Assembly (NCBI GenBank): GCA_019419625.1
Contig: DXZO01000054.1
Coordinates: forward strand, 1-53,744
Direction: 5' to 3'
Origin: Collinsella sp.
Lineage (GTDB): Bacteria; Actinomycetota; Coriobacteriia; Coriobacteriales; Coriobacteriaceae
DNA length: 53,744 nucleotides
Shown here: positions 35,080-43,935 of the stretch, one piece after another
Position numbering within the stretch: the first letter of the stretch is position 1
Layout of the letters: each line of letters starts with the position of its first letter
Program-made: the position numbers and the translations under genes
The notes under the pieces: model-generated
What the model saw: the letters and a program-made list of their open reading frames with translations, nothing else
Databases searched by the model: none
Told to the model about the DNA's origin: nothing

Positions 35080-36075
35080 ATGAGCAAGAACCTCTCCCAG
35101 CAGGTCGTTCTCGACCGCCGCGGCTTCGTTGCCGCCACCTTCGCAACCGTCGCCGGCCTTGGTCTTGCCGGCTGCTCTGACACCAGCGCCGAGGCTGACA
35201 AGGGTTCCGCCGCCGGCTCCTCCAAGAGCTCCGAAGATACCGAGGCTTCCACCATACTCGATGCCAAGGCATTCGACAAACTCGTCGACAACGGCCCCAA
35301 GGCCGATGACGACGCCATCGCCGCCAGCACCTGGGCCACGGCCGTCAAGGACGCCGGTGTCTTTAAGATCGGTGGCGTTCAGACCTCCACACTTTTCTCC
35401 CTCCTCAACGAGAAAGACGGTCAGACCCGCGGCTTCGACGCCGGTATCGCACAGCTCCTGTCCAACTACATTCTGGGCGAGAACAAGGTCGAGATCACCC
35501 AGGTGACCTCGGACACGCGCGAGTCCGTCCTGCAGAACGGCCAGGTCGACGCTGTCTTTGCCACCTACACCATTACTGACGAGCGCAAGAAGCTCGTCTC
35601 CTTCGCCGGCCCCTACTACTACACCCAGCAGGCCATCCTGGTGCTCGCCGATAACGACGACATCAAGAGCGTCGACGACCTGGCCGACAAGAACGTCGCC
35701 GTCCAGTCCGGCTCCAACGGCCCCGCCATCCTGGAGGAGTTTGCCCCCAAGGCCAGCCAGCAGGAGTTCAAGACCGACGAGGAGGCCCGTCAGGCACTCC
35801 AGCAGGGTCGCGTCGATGCCTACGTCATCGACAACAACATGCAGCAGAGCGCCCTGGTCCGCGAGCCCGGTAAGTACAAGATTGCCGGCAAGCCCTTCGG
35901 CAGCAAGGAGCCCTATGGCATTGGCCTGCCACTCGATTCCGACGGTGTCGCCTTTGTCAACGACTTCCTTAAGAAGATCGAGGATGACGGCACCTGGACC
36001 GAGCTGTGGCAGATCTGCATTGGCGACCGTACGGGCGACACCAATGTTCCCGAGCTACCCGAGATCGGCGCCTAG
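35080..36075 (+). CDS. Amino-acid ABC transporter substrate-binding lipoprotein
   Basis: 331 residues, family 3 extracellular solute-binding protein. The N-terminus has both a twin-arginine motif (DRRGFVAATFA) and a lipobox (LGLAGC, Cys about residue 32), suggesting Tat-exported lipoprotein; Ser/Ala/Glu linker to about 65. The binding fold shows FKIGGVQTSTLFSLL, GFDAGIAQLLSNY, DAVFATYTITDERK and the C-terminal GLPLDSDGVAFVNDFLKK. By similarity, glutamate/glutamine or a related amino acid. First gene of the binding protein–permease–permease–ATPase operon. Strong promoter at 35007, and a hairpin after the gene probably keeps this mRNA more abundant. Confidence 0.92.
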   Translation: MSKNLSQQVVLDRRGFVAATFATVAGLGLAGCSDTSAEADKGSAAGSSKSSEDTEASTILDAKAFDKLVDNGPKADDDAIAASTWATAVKDAGVFKIGGVQTSTLFSLLNEKDGQTRGFDAGIAQLLSNYILGENKVEITQVTSDTRESVLQNGQVDAVFATYTITDERKKLVSFAGPYYYTQQAILVLADNDDIKSVDDLADKNVAVQSGSNGPAILEEFAPKASQQEFKTDEEARQALQQGRVDAYVIDNNMQQSALVREPGKYKIAGKPFGSKEPYGIGLPLDSDGVAFVNDFLKKIEDDGTWTELWQICIGDRTGDTNVPELPEIGA

Positions 36076-36163
36076 GCAATACGCCTAGTAACGGCCGCTA
36101 CGAAACCATACGGAAACGCACGATGCGCTTTATTGCGATAAACTGTTTCCTCACTGAGTTGTC

Positions 36164-36192
36164 GGGGCTTCCGTACACACGGGAGCCCCTTT
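36164..36192 (+). terminator. Attenuator-type hairpin between binding protein and permease genes
   Basis: GGGGCTTCCG (36164–36173) and CGGGAGCCCC (36180–36189) followed by TTTCC. It is placed within the operon, typical of partial termination that lifts binding-protein over permease expression. Confidence 0.65.
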
Positions 36193-36213
36193 CCTTACCG
36201 GCAGGAGGTCCGC

Positions 36214-36873
36214 ATGAGTCTCTCCGAGCTCTGGTCGCTCTATGGCCAGAACTATATCGACGCGCTGCTAGCAACCTGGGGCATGACGCTTGAGTCGTTT
36301 GTCATCGCCATGGTGCTGGCCGTCGCCGTCACCGTGATGCGCGTGTCGCCGCTCAAGCCGCTGCGCGTCTTTGGCGACCTGTATGTCCAGGTCTTCCGTA
36401 ACATCCCCGGCATCGCGCTGCTCATCATCGTCGTCTATGCGCTGCCGCCGCTCAAGGTCGTCCTGCCCTACCGCACCTGCGTCATCGTCGCCACAGTGCT
36501 CTTGGGTTCTGCCTTTGGCTCCGAGAACTTTATGAGCGGCATCAACACCGTCGGTGTCGGCCAGGTGGAAGCCGCCCGCTCGCTGGGCATGAGCTTCAAC
36601 CGTATCCTCGCCAAGATCGTGATTCCGCAGGCGCTGCGCTCGAGCGTGCTGCCCATGACCAACCTCTTTATCGCCGTCATGCTCACCACCGCGCTCGGCA
36701 GTCAGGTACCGCTTAAACCGCAGGAGCTCACCGGCGTGGTGAGCTACATCAACACGCGCTCGCTCGGCGGCGTCGCCGCGTTCTTTATCTCGGCGCTCGG
36801 CTACCTGGGCACGGCCTTTGTGGTGAGCCACATTGGCAACTATATCGATAAGAAGGTGAGAATCCTCCGATGA
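36214..36873 (+). CDS. Amino-acid ABC transporter permease 1
   Basis: 219 residues, HisMQ-type permease with five helices. The coupling-helix motif (EAA loop) reads VEAARSLGMSFNRILAKIVIPQALR around residues 118–140. GGCAGGAGG lies before the ATG. It overlaps the next permease by four bases (ATGA). It forms a heterodimer with permease 2 in the inner membrane. Confidence 0.93.
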   Translation: MSLSELWSLYGQNYIDALLATWGMTLESFVIAMVLAVAVTVMRVSPLKPLRVFGDLYVQVFRNIPGIALLIIVVYALPPLKVVLPYRTCVIVATVLLGSAFGSENFMSGINTVGVGQVEAARSLGMSFNRILAKIVIPQALRSSVLPMTNLFIAVMLTTALGSQVPLKPQELTGVVSYINTRSLGGVAAFFISALGYLGTAFVVSHIGNYIDKKVRILR

Positions 36874-37703
36874 GCAAGCACTCCTCTCCCGCGCTCACCA
36901 TGCGCGATGCGCTCTACGAGGCTCCCGGCCCCAAGATGCGCGCCAAGATTCGCATCGGCACCGCCATCTCGCTGGTTGCCGTCGTCGCACTCGTTGCCCT
37001 TGTGTTGCAGCGCTTTTATGTGACCGGCCAGCTTTCGGTTCACTATTGGTATTTCTTTACGCACCTCACCACCTGGAAGTTCCTGCTTGCCGGCTTTGAG
37101 GGCACCGTTAAGGTCGCACTCACCGCCGGCGCCATCGCGCTGGTGCTCGGCCTTGCCCTTATGCTCGGTCGCACCAGCGACATTAAGCCGCTGCAGCTGG
37201 TCTGCCGCGTGCTCACCGATTTCTTCCGCGGCGTGCCGAGCCTGCTGTTCATCTACTTCTTCTTTTTGGTGCTGCCCCAGTACAAGATCGCACTGCCTTC
37301 GTTTTGGATGCTCACGCTTCCCGTCGCGCTCGCTGCAGCCGGCGTACTTGCCGAGATCTTCCGTGCCGGCGTCAACGCCGTGCCGCGCGGTCAGGTCGAG
37401 GCCGCCCAGGCACTCGGTCTCTCCAAGGCTAAAATCACCTTTAAAATCGTGTTGCCGCAGGCGATTCGCTTTATCATTCCGTCATTGATTTCGCAGCTTG
37501 TGGTCGTCGTCAAAGACACCACCGTCGCCTACGTGGTGAGCTACCCCGACCTTATGCAAAACGCCCGCGTGCTCATTACCAACTACGACGCGCTCGTGTC
37601 GGTCTATCTGGTGATCGCGGTCATCTATATCCTCATCAACGTCGCGATTAACAAGGCCGCTGTCTACGTCTCGCACAAGACCGGCGCGACCATCATCCGC
37701 TAA
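36870..37703 (+). CDS. Amino-acid ABC transporter permease 2
   Basis: 277 residues. A soluble N-terminus of about 30 residues comes first, then helices and the EAA loop VEAAQALGLSKAKITFKIVL. RGVPSLLFIYFFFLVLPQY is typical of the glutamate/glutamine (GluD/GlnP) type. It starts inside the stop codon of permease 1. With the ATPase 36 bases downstream it completes the importer. Confidence 0.93.
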   Translation: MSKHSSPALTMRDALYEAPGPKMRAKIRIGTAISLVAVVALVALVLQRFYVTGQLSVHYWYFFTHLTTWKFLLAGFEGTVKVALTAGAIALVLGLALMLGRTSDIKPLQLVCRVLTDFFRGVPSLLFIYFFFLVLPQYKIALPSFWMLTLPVALAAAGVLAEIFRAGVNAVPRGQVEAAQALGLSKAKITFKIVLPQAIRFIIPSLISQLVVVVKDTTVAYVVSYPDLMQNARVLITNYDALVSVYLVIAVIYILINVAINKAAVYVSHKTGATIIR

Positions 37704-37739
37704 CGCTTTACCATTTCGAGTCATAAGGAGCCGAGCACC

Positions 37740-38504
37740 ATGGCACAGAGCACCTCATTCACCGGCAATCAGCCGCTGATCGAGCTCAGGCACGTTGATA
37801 AGCACTATGGCGACCTGCACGTCCTCAACGACATCAATCTCTCGGTCGACCGCGGCGAGGTCGTCGTGGTGATTGGTCCCTCGGGCTCGGGCAAGTCGAC
37901 CATGTGCCGAACCATCAACCGCCTGGAAACCATCGACTCGGGCGAGATCCTCATCGAGGGCGAGCCTCTGCCGCAGGAAGGCAAGGACCTTGCCCGCATG
38001 CGCGCCGAGCTGGGCATGGTGTTTCAGCAGTTCAACCTGTTCGCACATATGACCGTACTGCAAAACGTCATGCTGGGACCGGTCGATGTGCTGGGCGTCT
38101 CCAAGGACGAGGCCCGCGAGCGCGCCATGGACCTGCTGGGCCGCGTGGGTGTTGCCGAGCAGGCCGATAAGGTGCCTGCACAGCTCTCGGGCGGCCAGCA
38201 GCAGCGCGTCGCCATCGCCCGTTCGCTCGCCATGCAGCCCAAGGCCATGCTCTTCGACGAGCCCACGAGCGCCCTTGACCCCGAGATGATCAATGAGGTG
38301 CTCGAGGTCATGGTTCGCCTGGCCCAGCAGGGTATGACGATGATCGTCATCACCCACGAGATGAACTTTGCCCGCCGCGTGGCCGACCGCGTCGTGTTTA
38401 TGGCCGACGGCCAAATCGTGGAAACCGGCACGCCCGACGAGTTCTTCGACCACCCCAAGACCCAGCGCGCCCAGGACTTCCTCAACTCCATCAAGGGCCA
38501 CTAA
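37740..38504 (+). CDS. Amino-acid ABC transporter ATP-binding protein
   Basis: 254 residues, GlnQ/HisP type. Walker A GPSGSGKST, Q-loop VFQQFNLFAHMTVLQNV, signature LSGGQQQRVAIARSLA, Walker B MLFDEPTSALDPE, switch His in VITHEM. AAGGAG lies before the ATG. Last gene of the importer operon; the gamma-glutamyl hydrolase gene begins 87 bases on. Confidence 0.95.
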   Translation: MAQSTSFTGNQPLIELRHVDKHYGDLHVLNDINLSVDRGEVVVVIGPSGSGKSTMCRTINRLETIDSGEILIEGEPLPQEGKDLARMRAELGMVFQQFNLFAHMTVLQNVMLGPVDVLGVSKDEARERAMDLLGRVGVAEQADKVPAQLSGGQQQRVAIARSLAMQPKAMLFDEPTSALDPEMINEVLEVMVRLAQQGMTMIVITHEMNFARRVADRVVFMADGQIVETGTPDEFFDHPKTQRAQDFLNSIKGH

Positions 38505-38591
38505 CCCAATTGCCACGCGGGCAAATTCATCAACAGCGTTTGCCCCGCGCCGCCCCTGCGCCATGTCCACCCGGATTCGAAAGCCACGCCC

Positions 38592-39401
38592 ATGATTGGA
38601 ACCCGCACTTCATCGTCCTTTACCCCGCACGTCGACGTCGATCCCGCCGACCGCCCGCTTATCCTGGTGGCACCGCGCTGGGAAGAAGCGAAGCCCTTTT
38701 TGAGCGAAATGCTCTCCCCCAACGAGGAGATCGCGAGCGTCTTTGTCGACGCCATTCTTGCCGCCGGCGGCCTGCCGCTGCAGATGTCCATTACCGAGGA
38801 CATCGAGGTCATCCGTCATTACGTGGAAATCGCCGACGGTATCGCCATTCCTGGCGGCCCGGACGTCAACCCCAAGCGCTGGGGCGATGAGCGCCCTTAC
38901 GACCCCACGCTATGCTGCGAGATTCGCGATCGCTTTGAGTTCAAGCTCGTCAACGAGGTGCTCCGCGCCAAAAAGCCGCTCTTTACCACCTGCCGTGGCA
39001 CGCAGCTGCTCAACGTCGCCACCGGCGGCACCCTGTGCATGGACGTGCCGAGCCTGGGTGCGCGCGAGGGCCGCACGCAGTGGCGCCATACCCACGTGCT
39101 CAACGACCCCGTGCACCCGGTCGAAGTCGTGCCGGGTTCGCTGCTGGAGCGCGCACTTGGCGGACGCAGGCTCATCCAGACCAACTCCGCACATCATTGC
39201 TGCGTCGACCGCCTGGGCAAGAGCACGCGCCTGGTCGCCAAGGCAACCGATGGCGTACCCGAGTGCATCGAGGTCGAGGGACAGCCGTTCTGTCTGGGCG
39301 TGCAATGGCACCCCGAGTACACCTGGCAAACGCTCGAGACCGACTTTAACCTGTGGAAGTCGTTTGTCGAGGCAGCGGCCAAGGTAAAGCAGGCCCGTTA
39401 G
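38592..39401 (+). CDS. Gamma-glutamyl-gamma-aminobutyrate hydrolase family protein (class I glutamine amidotransferase-like)
   Basis: 269 residues, peptidase C26/PuuD-like. The nucleophile Cys lies in LFTTCRGTQLLNV; the partner His and Glu are in GVQWHPEYTWQ; GGPDVNPKRWG marks the oxyanion region. It hydrolyses gamma-glutamyl amide bonds such as gamma-glutamyl-GABA or folyl-type substrates. Its place directly after a glutamate-type importer suggests use or release of glutamate, but this is inference. The ribosome site is poor. A strong terminator follows. Confidence 0.85.
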   Translation: MIGTRTSSSFTPHVDVDPADRPLILVAPRWEEAKPFLSEMLSPNEEIASVFVDAILAAGGLPLQMSITEDIEVIRHYVEIADGIAIPGGPDVNPKRWGDERPYDPTLCCEIRDRFEFKLVNEVLRAKKPLFTTCRGTQLLNVATGGTLCMDVPSLGAREGRTQWRHTHVLNDPVHPVEVVPGSLLERALGGRRLIQTNSAHHCCVDRLGKSTRLVAKATDGVPECIEVEGQPFCLGVQWHPEYTWQTLETDFNLWKSFVEAAAKVKQAR

Positions 39402-39424
39402 TTCACGGACGGCACAACAGATGA

Positions 39425-39465
39425 GGGCGCCCCGCCGGCCACATGGTCCGACGGGGCGCCCTTTT
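39425..39465 (+). terminator. Terminator of the gamma-glutamyl hydrolase gene
   Basis: GGGCGCCCCG (39425–39434) and CGGGGCGCCC (39452–39461) perfect stem followed by TTTT. Confidence 0.88.
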
Positions 39466-39504
39466 GCCTGTACGTGGCCGGCACACACCAAAGCTCGGAA
39501 GCTC

Positions 39505-39861
39505 TTATTCAGCCGCCTCGCGCAGGGCCGACATCGTGGCCGCATATTGCTGCTGCAGCGCATGCATTCCATCACGGGCGCCGTCGACGGCATCGGCACC
39601 GCGCAGCGCTTCGGTTACCACGACCGCCGGCTCGTACAGATTGTCGAATCCCAGGTTCTGGCTTACGCCCTTGAGCGTGTGCGCTGCCATAAACGCTTCC
39701 TTGGCGTCTCCTGCCGCCATGGCAGCCTCCAGCTTGTCCATGCTCTCGTCATCCAAAAACTTGAGGGCAAAGCGGGCAAGCATCCCCTCGCCCATCAGCC
39801 GAGCGCAGGCATCATCATAATTGGCGCCGATCTTCTCATACGCCTCACGCATGGAACTCAT
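39505..39861 (-). CDS. Hpt (histidine phosphotransfer) domain protein
   Basis: 118 residues, a single four-helix Hpt domain. The phospho-accepting His61 lies in FMAAHTLKGVSQNLGF. AGGAG nine bases before the ATG. It follows the GGDEF–REC–HD-GYP gene by 23 bases on the same strand, so it could pass phosphate to that protein's receiver domain. No sensor kinase is nearby. Confidence 0.88.
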   Translation of the reverse strand: MSSMREAYEKIGANYDDACARLMGEGMLARFALKFLDDESMDKLEAAMAAGDAKEAFMAAHTLKGVSQNLGFDNLYEPAVVVTEALRGADAVDGARDGMHALQQQYAATMSALREAAE

Positions 39862-39884
39862 GGATTAAAACTCCTTTGGTCAAA

Positions 39885-41765
39885 CTAAATCGCGGGAAAC
39901 GCGACAACGTCGGCGGGGCGTGCCAGTGTTTCGGCAATACGGTCTTGCACCTCGAGCAGGCAGTCGAGCAGCAGCGGGTTAAAGGTACCGCACTTGCCAT
40001 CCAGGATCATCTGGATCGCCTCCTCGTGCGGGATAGCATCCTTGTACACGCGCACGCTCGTCAGCGCATCGTACACATCGGCCACCGAAACCACCTGCGC
40101 GGCGATGGGAATATCGTCGCCCTTGAGACCGTCGGGATAACCCTTGCCGTCCCAGCGCTCGTGGTGCCAACGCGCAATCTGATACGCATATTCCAAAAGC
40201 GCGTTGCCAGCGTGATGTTGGCCCAGCTCACGCAGCATGTCGGCGCCAATCGTGGTATGCGTCTTCATGATCTCGAACTCCTCGGACGTGAGACGCCCGG
40301 GCTTGTTGAGAATCGCATCGTCGATCGACATCTTGCCGATATCGTGCAGCGCCGAAGCGAGGGCAATCGTCGAGCGTTCCTCATTGTCGAGGGAGATGTT
40401 GTCGCTACGCTGGACCAGGCAGCCAAGCAGCAGCTCGGTCAGTTTCTCGATGTTCGTAACGTGCCTGCCGCTCTCGCCATTGCGGAGCTCCATGACGCCG
40501 GCCATGATGTCGATGAGCATGCGGCTGTTCTTGACGCGCTCGTTGTACTGCTGAGACAGCAGGCTCGTCAGACGGCGTTGCTTGGCATACAGGCGGATGG
40601 TGTTGCTTACGCGGCGGCGCACGACACGGGAGTCAAACGGGCGGTTGACATAGTCCGAGGCACCAAGCTCATACGCACGCAGCACCACTTCGTCGGAATC
40701 TTCGCTCGAGATCATGATGACGGGCAAATTGTCAATATTCGATCGACGCGACAGATCGCCCAGCACCTCAAAGCCGTTCATGCCCGGCATGACAATGTCC
40801 AGCAGCACGAGCGACAACTCATCGCCATAGCGGTCGACCATGTCGAGCGCCGCGCGACCGTTATCGGCCTCGAGGATGCAATACTCGTCCTTGAGCATCT
40901 CGTTGAGAATGGCTCGGTTCATCTCGGAGTCATCGACAATAAGCACCGTAGGCTTTTCGCTTTGGAAGGCCTCGATGGATTCGGCATCGGTCACGACTGT
41001 ACCGGCTTTTGCCTTAGCGCGGCTCAATAATTGGACAGCCTGGCTAACACCCTCATCGACCGTTTCGCCATGAATGCGAACGCCACCAACGCATGCCGTC
41101 AAGCTAACGCGCTCATGCCCCGGAATAATCGTGGAATGAACGGCATCGGATACTTGACGCAGGCGACGGGCAAAGTCATCAGAGGGAATATTGGGCATGA
41201 CGGCCACAAACTTATCGCAGCCAAAACGCACAAGCTCGTCAGTCGAACGAACACCGCTGCGTATGGCCGTCGCCACGGCACCAAGCGCAAGGTCGCCGGC
41301 ATGGCGGCCATACGTATCGTTGAAGGCCCTAAAATCATCAAGGTCGATCATGGCCACGCCGGCCTGCATACGGGCGCTACGAAGCTTTTCCTCGTAATAT
41401 CGGCGATTGCGCACGCTCGTCAGCACGTCGGTGTAGACAAGGTCCTCTTCCGCGGCCTCTTGCTCATCAATCGGACGCACCATCAGCAAGACGTGAGGCT
41501 CGCCCTCGACCTTCAGAGGGCGCAGGCGAGCGCGGTACTCGGTACCATCATTGAGCAGTTGCTCCGACACCTCATCGGAGTCTGCCAAAGCCTCAAGACT
41601 CGACTGGCGCAAACAAGGACACCGATCGCCGGCGAGCAGGCAGTTAGGCTCGCTCTTAATCTGATCGGCCGACAGCAAACGCACCACGGGGTAGGTCTTC
41701 GCGACGCGGGCGACCTCAGCGGCAGCCTCCTCGTCGGTTAGATTGGCCTCGTGATTATTGAGCAT
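39885..41765 (-). CDS. GGDEF–receiver–HD-GYP signalling protein
   Basis: 626 residues. N-terminal about 100: small sensor-like domain with a Cys pair (GDRCPC). GGDEF domain about 110–270, with LTSVRNRRYYEEKL but a degenerate active site (FGCDKF for GGDEF), so probably no cyclase activity. Receiver domain about 278–400 (LIVDDSE, VLLDIVMPGMNG with phosphoacceptor Asp). HD-GYP phosphodiesterase about 420–610 with ALHDIGK, HHERWDGKGYPDG (GYP motif intact). Net activity is likely degradation of cyclic di-GMP under phosphorelay control. Followed by the Hpt gene. AAAGGG before the ATG. Confidence 0.9.
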   Translation of the reverse strand: MLNNHEANLTDEEAAAEVARVAKTYPVVRLLSADQIKSEPNCLLAGDRCPCLRQSSLEALADSDEVSEQLLNDGTEYRARLRPLKVEGEPHVLLMVRPIDEQEAAEEDLVYTDVLTSVRNRRYYEEKLRSARMQAGVAMIDLDDFRAFNDTYGRHAGDLALGAVATAIRSGVRSTDELVRFGCDKFVAVMPNIPSDDFARRLRQVSDAVHSTIIPGHERVSLTACVGGVRIHGETVDEGVSQAVQLLSRAKAKAGTVVTDAESIEAFQSEKPTVLIVDDSEMNRAILNEMLKDEYCILEADNGRAALDMVDRYGDELSLVLLDIVMPGMNGFEVLGDLSRRSNIDNLPVIMISSEDSDEVVLRAYELGASDYVNRPFDSRVVRRRVSNTIRLYAKQRRLTSLLSQQYNERVKNSRMLIDIMAGVMELRNGESGRHVTNIEKLTELLLGCLVQRSDNISLDNEERSTIALASALHDIGKMSIDDAILNKPGRLTSEEFEIMKTHTTIGADMLRELGQHHAGNALLEYAYQIARWHHERWDGKGYPDGLKGDDIPIAAQVVSVADVYDALTSVRVYKDAIPHEEAIQMILDGKCGTFNPLLLDCLLEVQDRIAETLARPADVVAFPAI

Positions 41766-41975
41766 ATGGGGCCCTTTCTATCGTTACGCACGGCAACGGT
41801 GCATATCAAATGGTACAAGGGTAACATCTAACAACTGCAGGCAAACGCGCGATTATCGTTACATTTTTATGACCTGGCAAACGTCGGTAATGGAGCCGCG
41901 GGCGCGCGGTTATGGGCACATTCGTTAACAATGACGAAACGCTAGCAGCCCCCTCCCCGCAGGTCATCGAGCGTG

Positions 41976-42773
41976 CTAACGCTCCAAGACATCGCGAACG
42001 GCGTTGGCCGCCGTAACGGGGCGATCGCGCAGACCGTTATGCGCGCCCGGGATCGTCACGAGAGGGCAATCGAGATATTCGGCAGCCGCTCGCGTGCCAG
42101 CCTCGCGGGGCGTGCCAATCGAGAGCTCGCCCAAGAGCACGGCGGCCACCGTTTTTGACGCGCGAACGCTATCCCAATCGGGAACGCAGGTCATAGTAAT
42201 CCCGTATTCATTGGCCATGAAGCAACGACCATTGCGCAGGGCATGTTTGGCTTCCGCTTCGGTCGTTCCAGGAGCCTCGGGGTCCAAGTCGCCGAGGGCT
42301 CCCAAGAAAAGCCGGAGCGCCCTTGAAACCTTTCCAGCCGCAATCATATCGAGCAAAACCGGGGCTGCGCCCATGCCGACGCCTTCGGCCGACACAGCCG
42401 GCTCATGCAGAATCGCACGGGCGACGAGATGGGGTTCGGTACGAAGAAGCTCCAGCGCCACCAACGTACCGGCGCTGTGCGCAAGCACATTTGTCGGAGC
42501 GCCAACGTGTTCGATCACGGCTTGCAGATCGGCGGCCTGAGCGGCAAGATCATAGCTGCCGTCTGCCGCATCGCTGCTGCCACCACAGCCGCGGCGGTCG
42601 TAGGCAATTACGCGGTAGTTGCGACTGAGCTCACAAGCGATGCCGTCGAAAAATGTGCCGTCGACACAAGCGCCGTGCACGCACACCAAGGCAGGAGCAT
42701 CAGGCGACACATCCGGGTCGGCATATTCGCGACAGGCAATCGTGGTGCCCGCATTCTCGACCGTAAAATCCAT
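41976..42773 (-). CDS. Alpha/beta hydrolase
   Basis: 265 residues. Oxyanion motif VCVHGACVDGTFF, nucleophile elbow VLAHSAGTLVAL (GxSxG-like, Ser in HSAGT) and catalytic His near PGAHNGLRDRP; the acid is probably in VRASKTVAAVLLGE-preceding strands. YDRRGCGGSS is typical of the hydrolase-4/haloperoxidase-like group. Substrate unknown. Divergent from the radical SAM gene with a 225-base gap. Confidence 0.88.
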   Translation of the reverse strand: MDFTVENAGTTIACREYADPDVSPDAPALVCVHGACVDGTFFDGIACELSRNYRVIAYDRRGCGGSSDAADGSYDLAAQAADLQAVIEHVGAPTNVLAHSAGTLVALELLRTEPHLVARAILHEPAVSAEGVGMGAAPVLLDMIAAGKVSRALRLFLGALGDLDPEAPGTTEAEAKHALRNGRCFMANEYGITMTCVPDWDSVRASKTVAAVLLGELSIGTPREAGTRAAAEYLDCPLVTIPGAHNGLRDRPVTAANAVRDVLER

Positions 42774-42998
42774 GTTGTGCCCCCATCATCAATGCTCATC
42801 CAGTTGCACGTCAGCACGGTTGGATGGACCCGCATTGCTTTACACCTTGTTAACAGATTAACTTTACCCGACCCGAGGCTTTTCATGGCACGGCATCATG
42901 AGCGACGTGAAAAAACGAAACTTGTAAAGCAAGAGCCCACACCTTGCTTTGGAGCCGATGCTATGCTTAGGCACAATTGTCTTGAGGAGCATATGCCT

Positions 42999-43775
42999 AT
43001 GTCTACGTTTTTGAATGCCAGCCCCATCTTTGGGCCCGTTCGCAGCCGTCGCCTTGGTCTCTCGCTCGGCGTCAACATGATGCCGGCCAGCGGCAAAATC
43101 TGCACGTTCGACTGCATCTACTGCGAGAACGGCCTCAACGCCGAGCGCCCCTGCCATGAGCCGTATAACACGGCTGCCGTGGTACTCGAAGCGCTCGAGG
43201 CAAAGCTGCGCGAGATGGCAGCCGAGGGCGAGCTCCCCGATGTAATCACCTTCGCAGGCAACGGCGAGCCCACCGCCGCACCGGAGTTTCCACGGGCCAT
43301 CGCCGGCGCCGTCGCACTGCGCGACGAGCTTGCCCCAAACTCCAAGATCGCCGTGCTCTCCAACGGCACACGCGCCGACCGCCCCGAGGTGCACGACGCG
43401 CTCATGATGGTCGACGACAACATTCTTAAGCTCGATACCGTCGACCCGGCGTTTATCCAGCTGCTCGACCAGCCTGTTGGCCCCTACAACGTCGAGCACC
43501 AGATTGAGACGTTCGCAAGCTTTGACGGTCACGTTATTATCCAGACGATCTTTTTGACCGGCGAGTATCAGGGCAAGCTCATCGACAATACCGGCGAGGA
43601 GTATGTTGCCCCCTGGCTCGCGGCGCTTGAGCGCATTCGTCCGCAGGAGGCGACCATCTACACGGTCGCGCGCGAGACACCAGTCGCCGGCCTTGCCAAA
43701 GCAGCGCCCGAGGTGCTCGACGCCATTGCCGCGCGCGTGCGCGCCCTCGGTATTCCCTGCCAGGTGAGCTACTAG
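42999..43775 (+). CDS. Radical SAM protein (Fe-S oxidoreductase)
   Basis: 258 residues. The SAM cluster is CTFDCIYC (CxxxCxxC), preceded by RSRRLGLSLGVNMMPASG and followed by FAGNGEPT (GGE-like SAM motif), VLSNGT and KLDTVD. It resembles the COG0731-type radical SAM proteins with no SPASM domain; substrate unknown. ATG at 42999 is nine bases from GAGGAG; ATG 42993 is too close. In-frame sequence continues upstream to 42405 but overlaps the opposite hydrolase gene and is not used. A perfect hairpin follows. Confidence 0.85.
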   Translation: MSTFLNASPIFGPVRSRRLGLSLGVNMMPASGKICTFDCIYCENGLNAERPCHEPYNTAAVVLEALEAKLREMAAEGELPDVITFAGNGEPTAAPEFPRAIAGAVALRDELAPNSKIAVLSNGTRADRPEVHDALMMVDDNILKLDTVDPAFIQLLDQPVGPYNVEHQIETFASFDGHVIIQTIFLTGEYQGKLIDNTGEEYVAPWLAALERIRPQEATIYTVARETPVAGLAKAAPEVLDAIAARVRALGIPCQVSY

Positions 43776-43816
43776 CAAAACCACGCAGCAGCTAGTGCCC
43801 GCCATCCCGCCCCATC

Positions 43817-43883
43817 AGTTGCGGTGATATAGTTCCTATTTGTGCTGTTAAACCGCTTAAATCGGAACTATATCACCGCAACT
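43817..43883. repeat. GTTGCGGTG palindromic hairpin, copy 1
   Basis: Perfect 20-bp arms AGTTGCGGTGATATAGTTCC (43817–43836) and its complement (43864–43883) around a 27-base loop, followed by TTTTA. It may end the radical SAM transcript. Related hairpins lie at 52231 and 53454. Confidence 0.8.
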
Positions 43884-43935
43884 TTTATGGCCGCGTGGGT
43901 GGGCTATACTAGCTGCGAATGAAAGGAAGTTAGCC

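Noticed and set aside
42405..42998. N-terminal extension of the radical SAM gene
   Set aside because: The extension overlaps the opposite alpha/beta hydrolase gene and lacks domain content; a good ribosome site supports the start at 42999.
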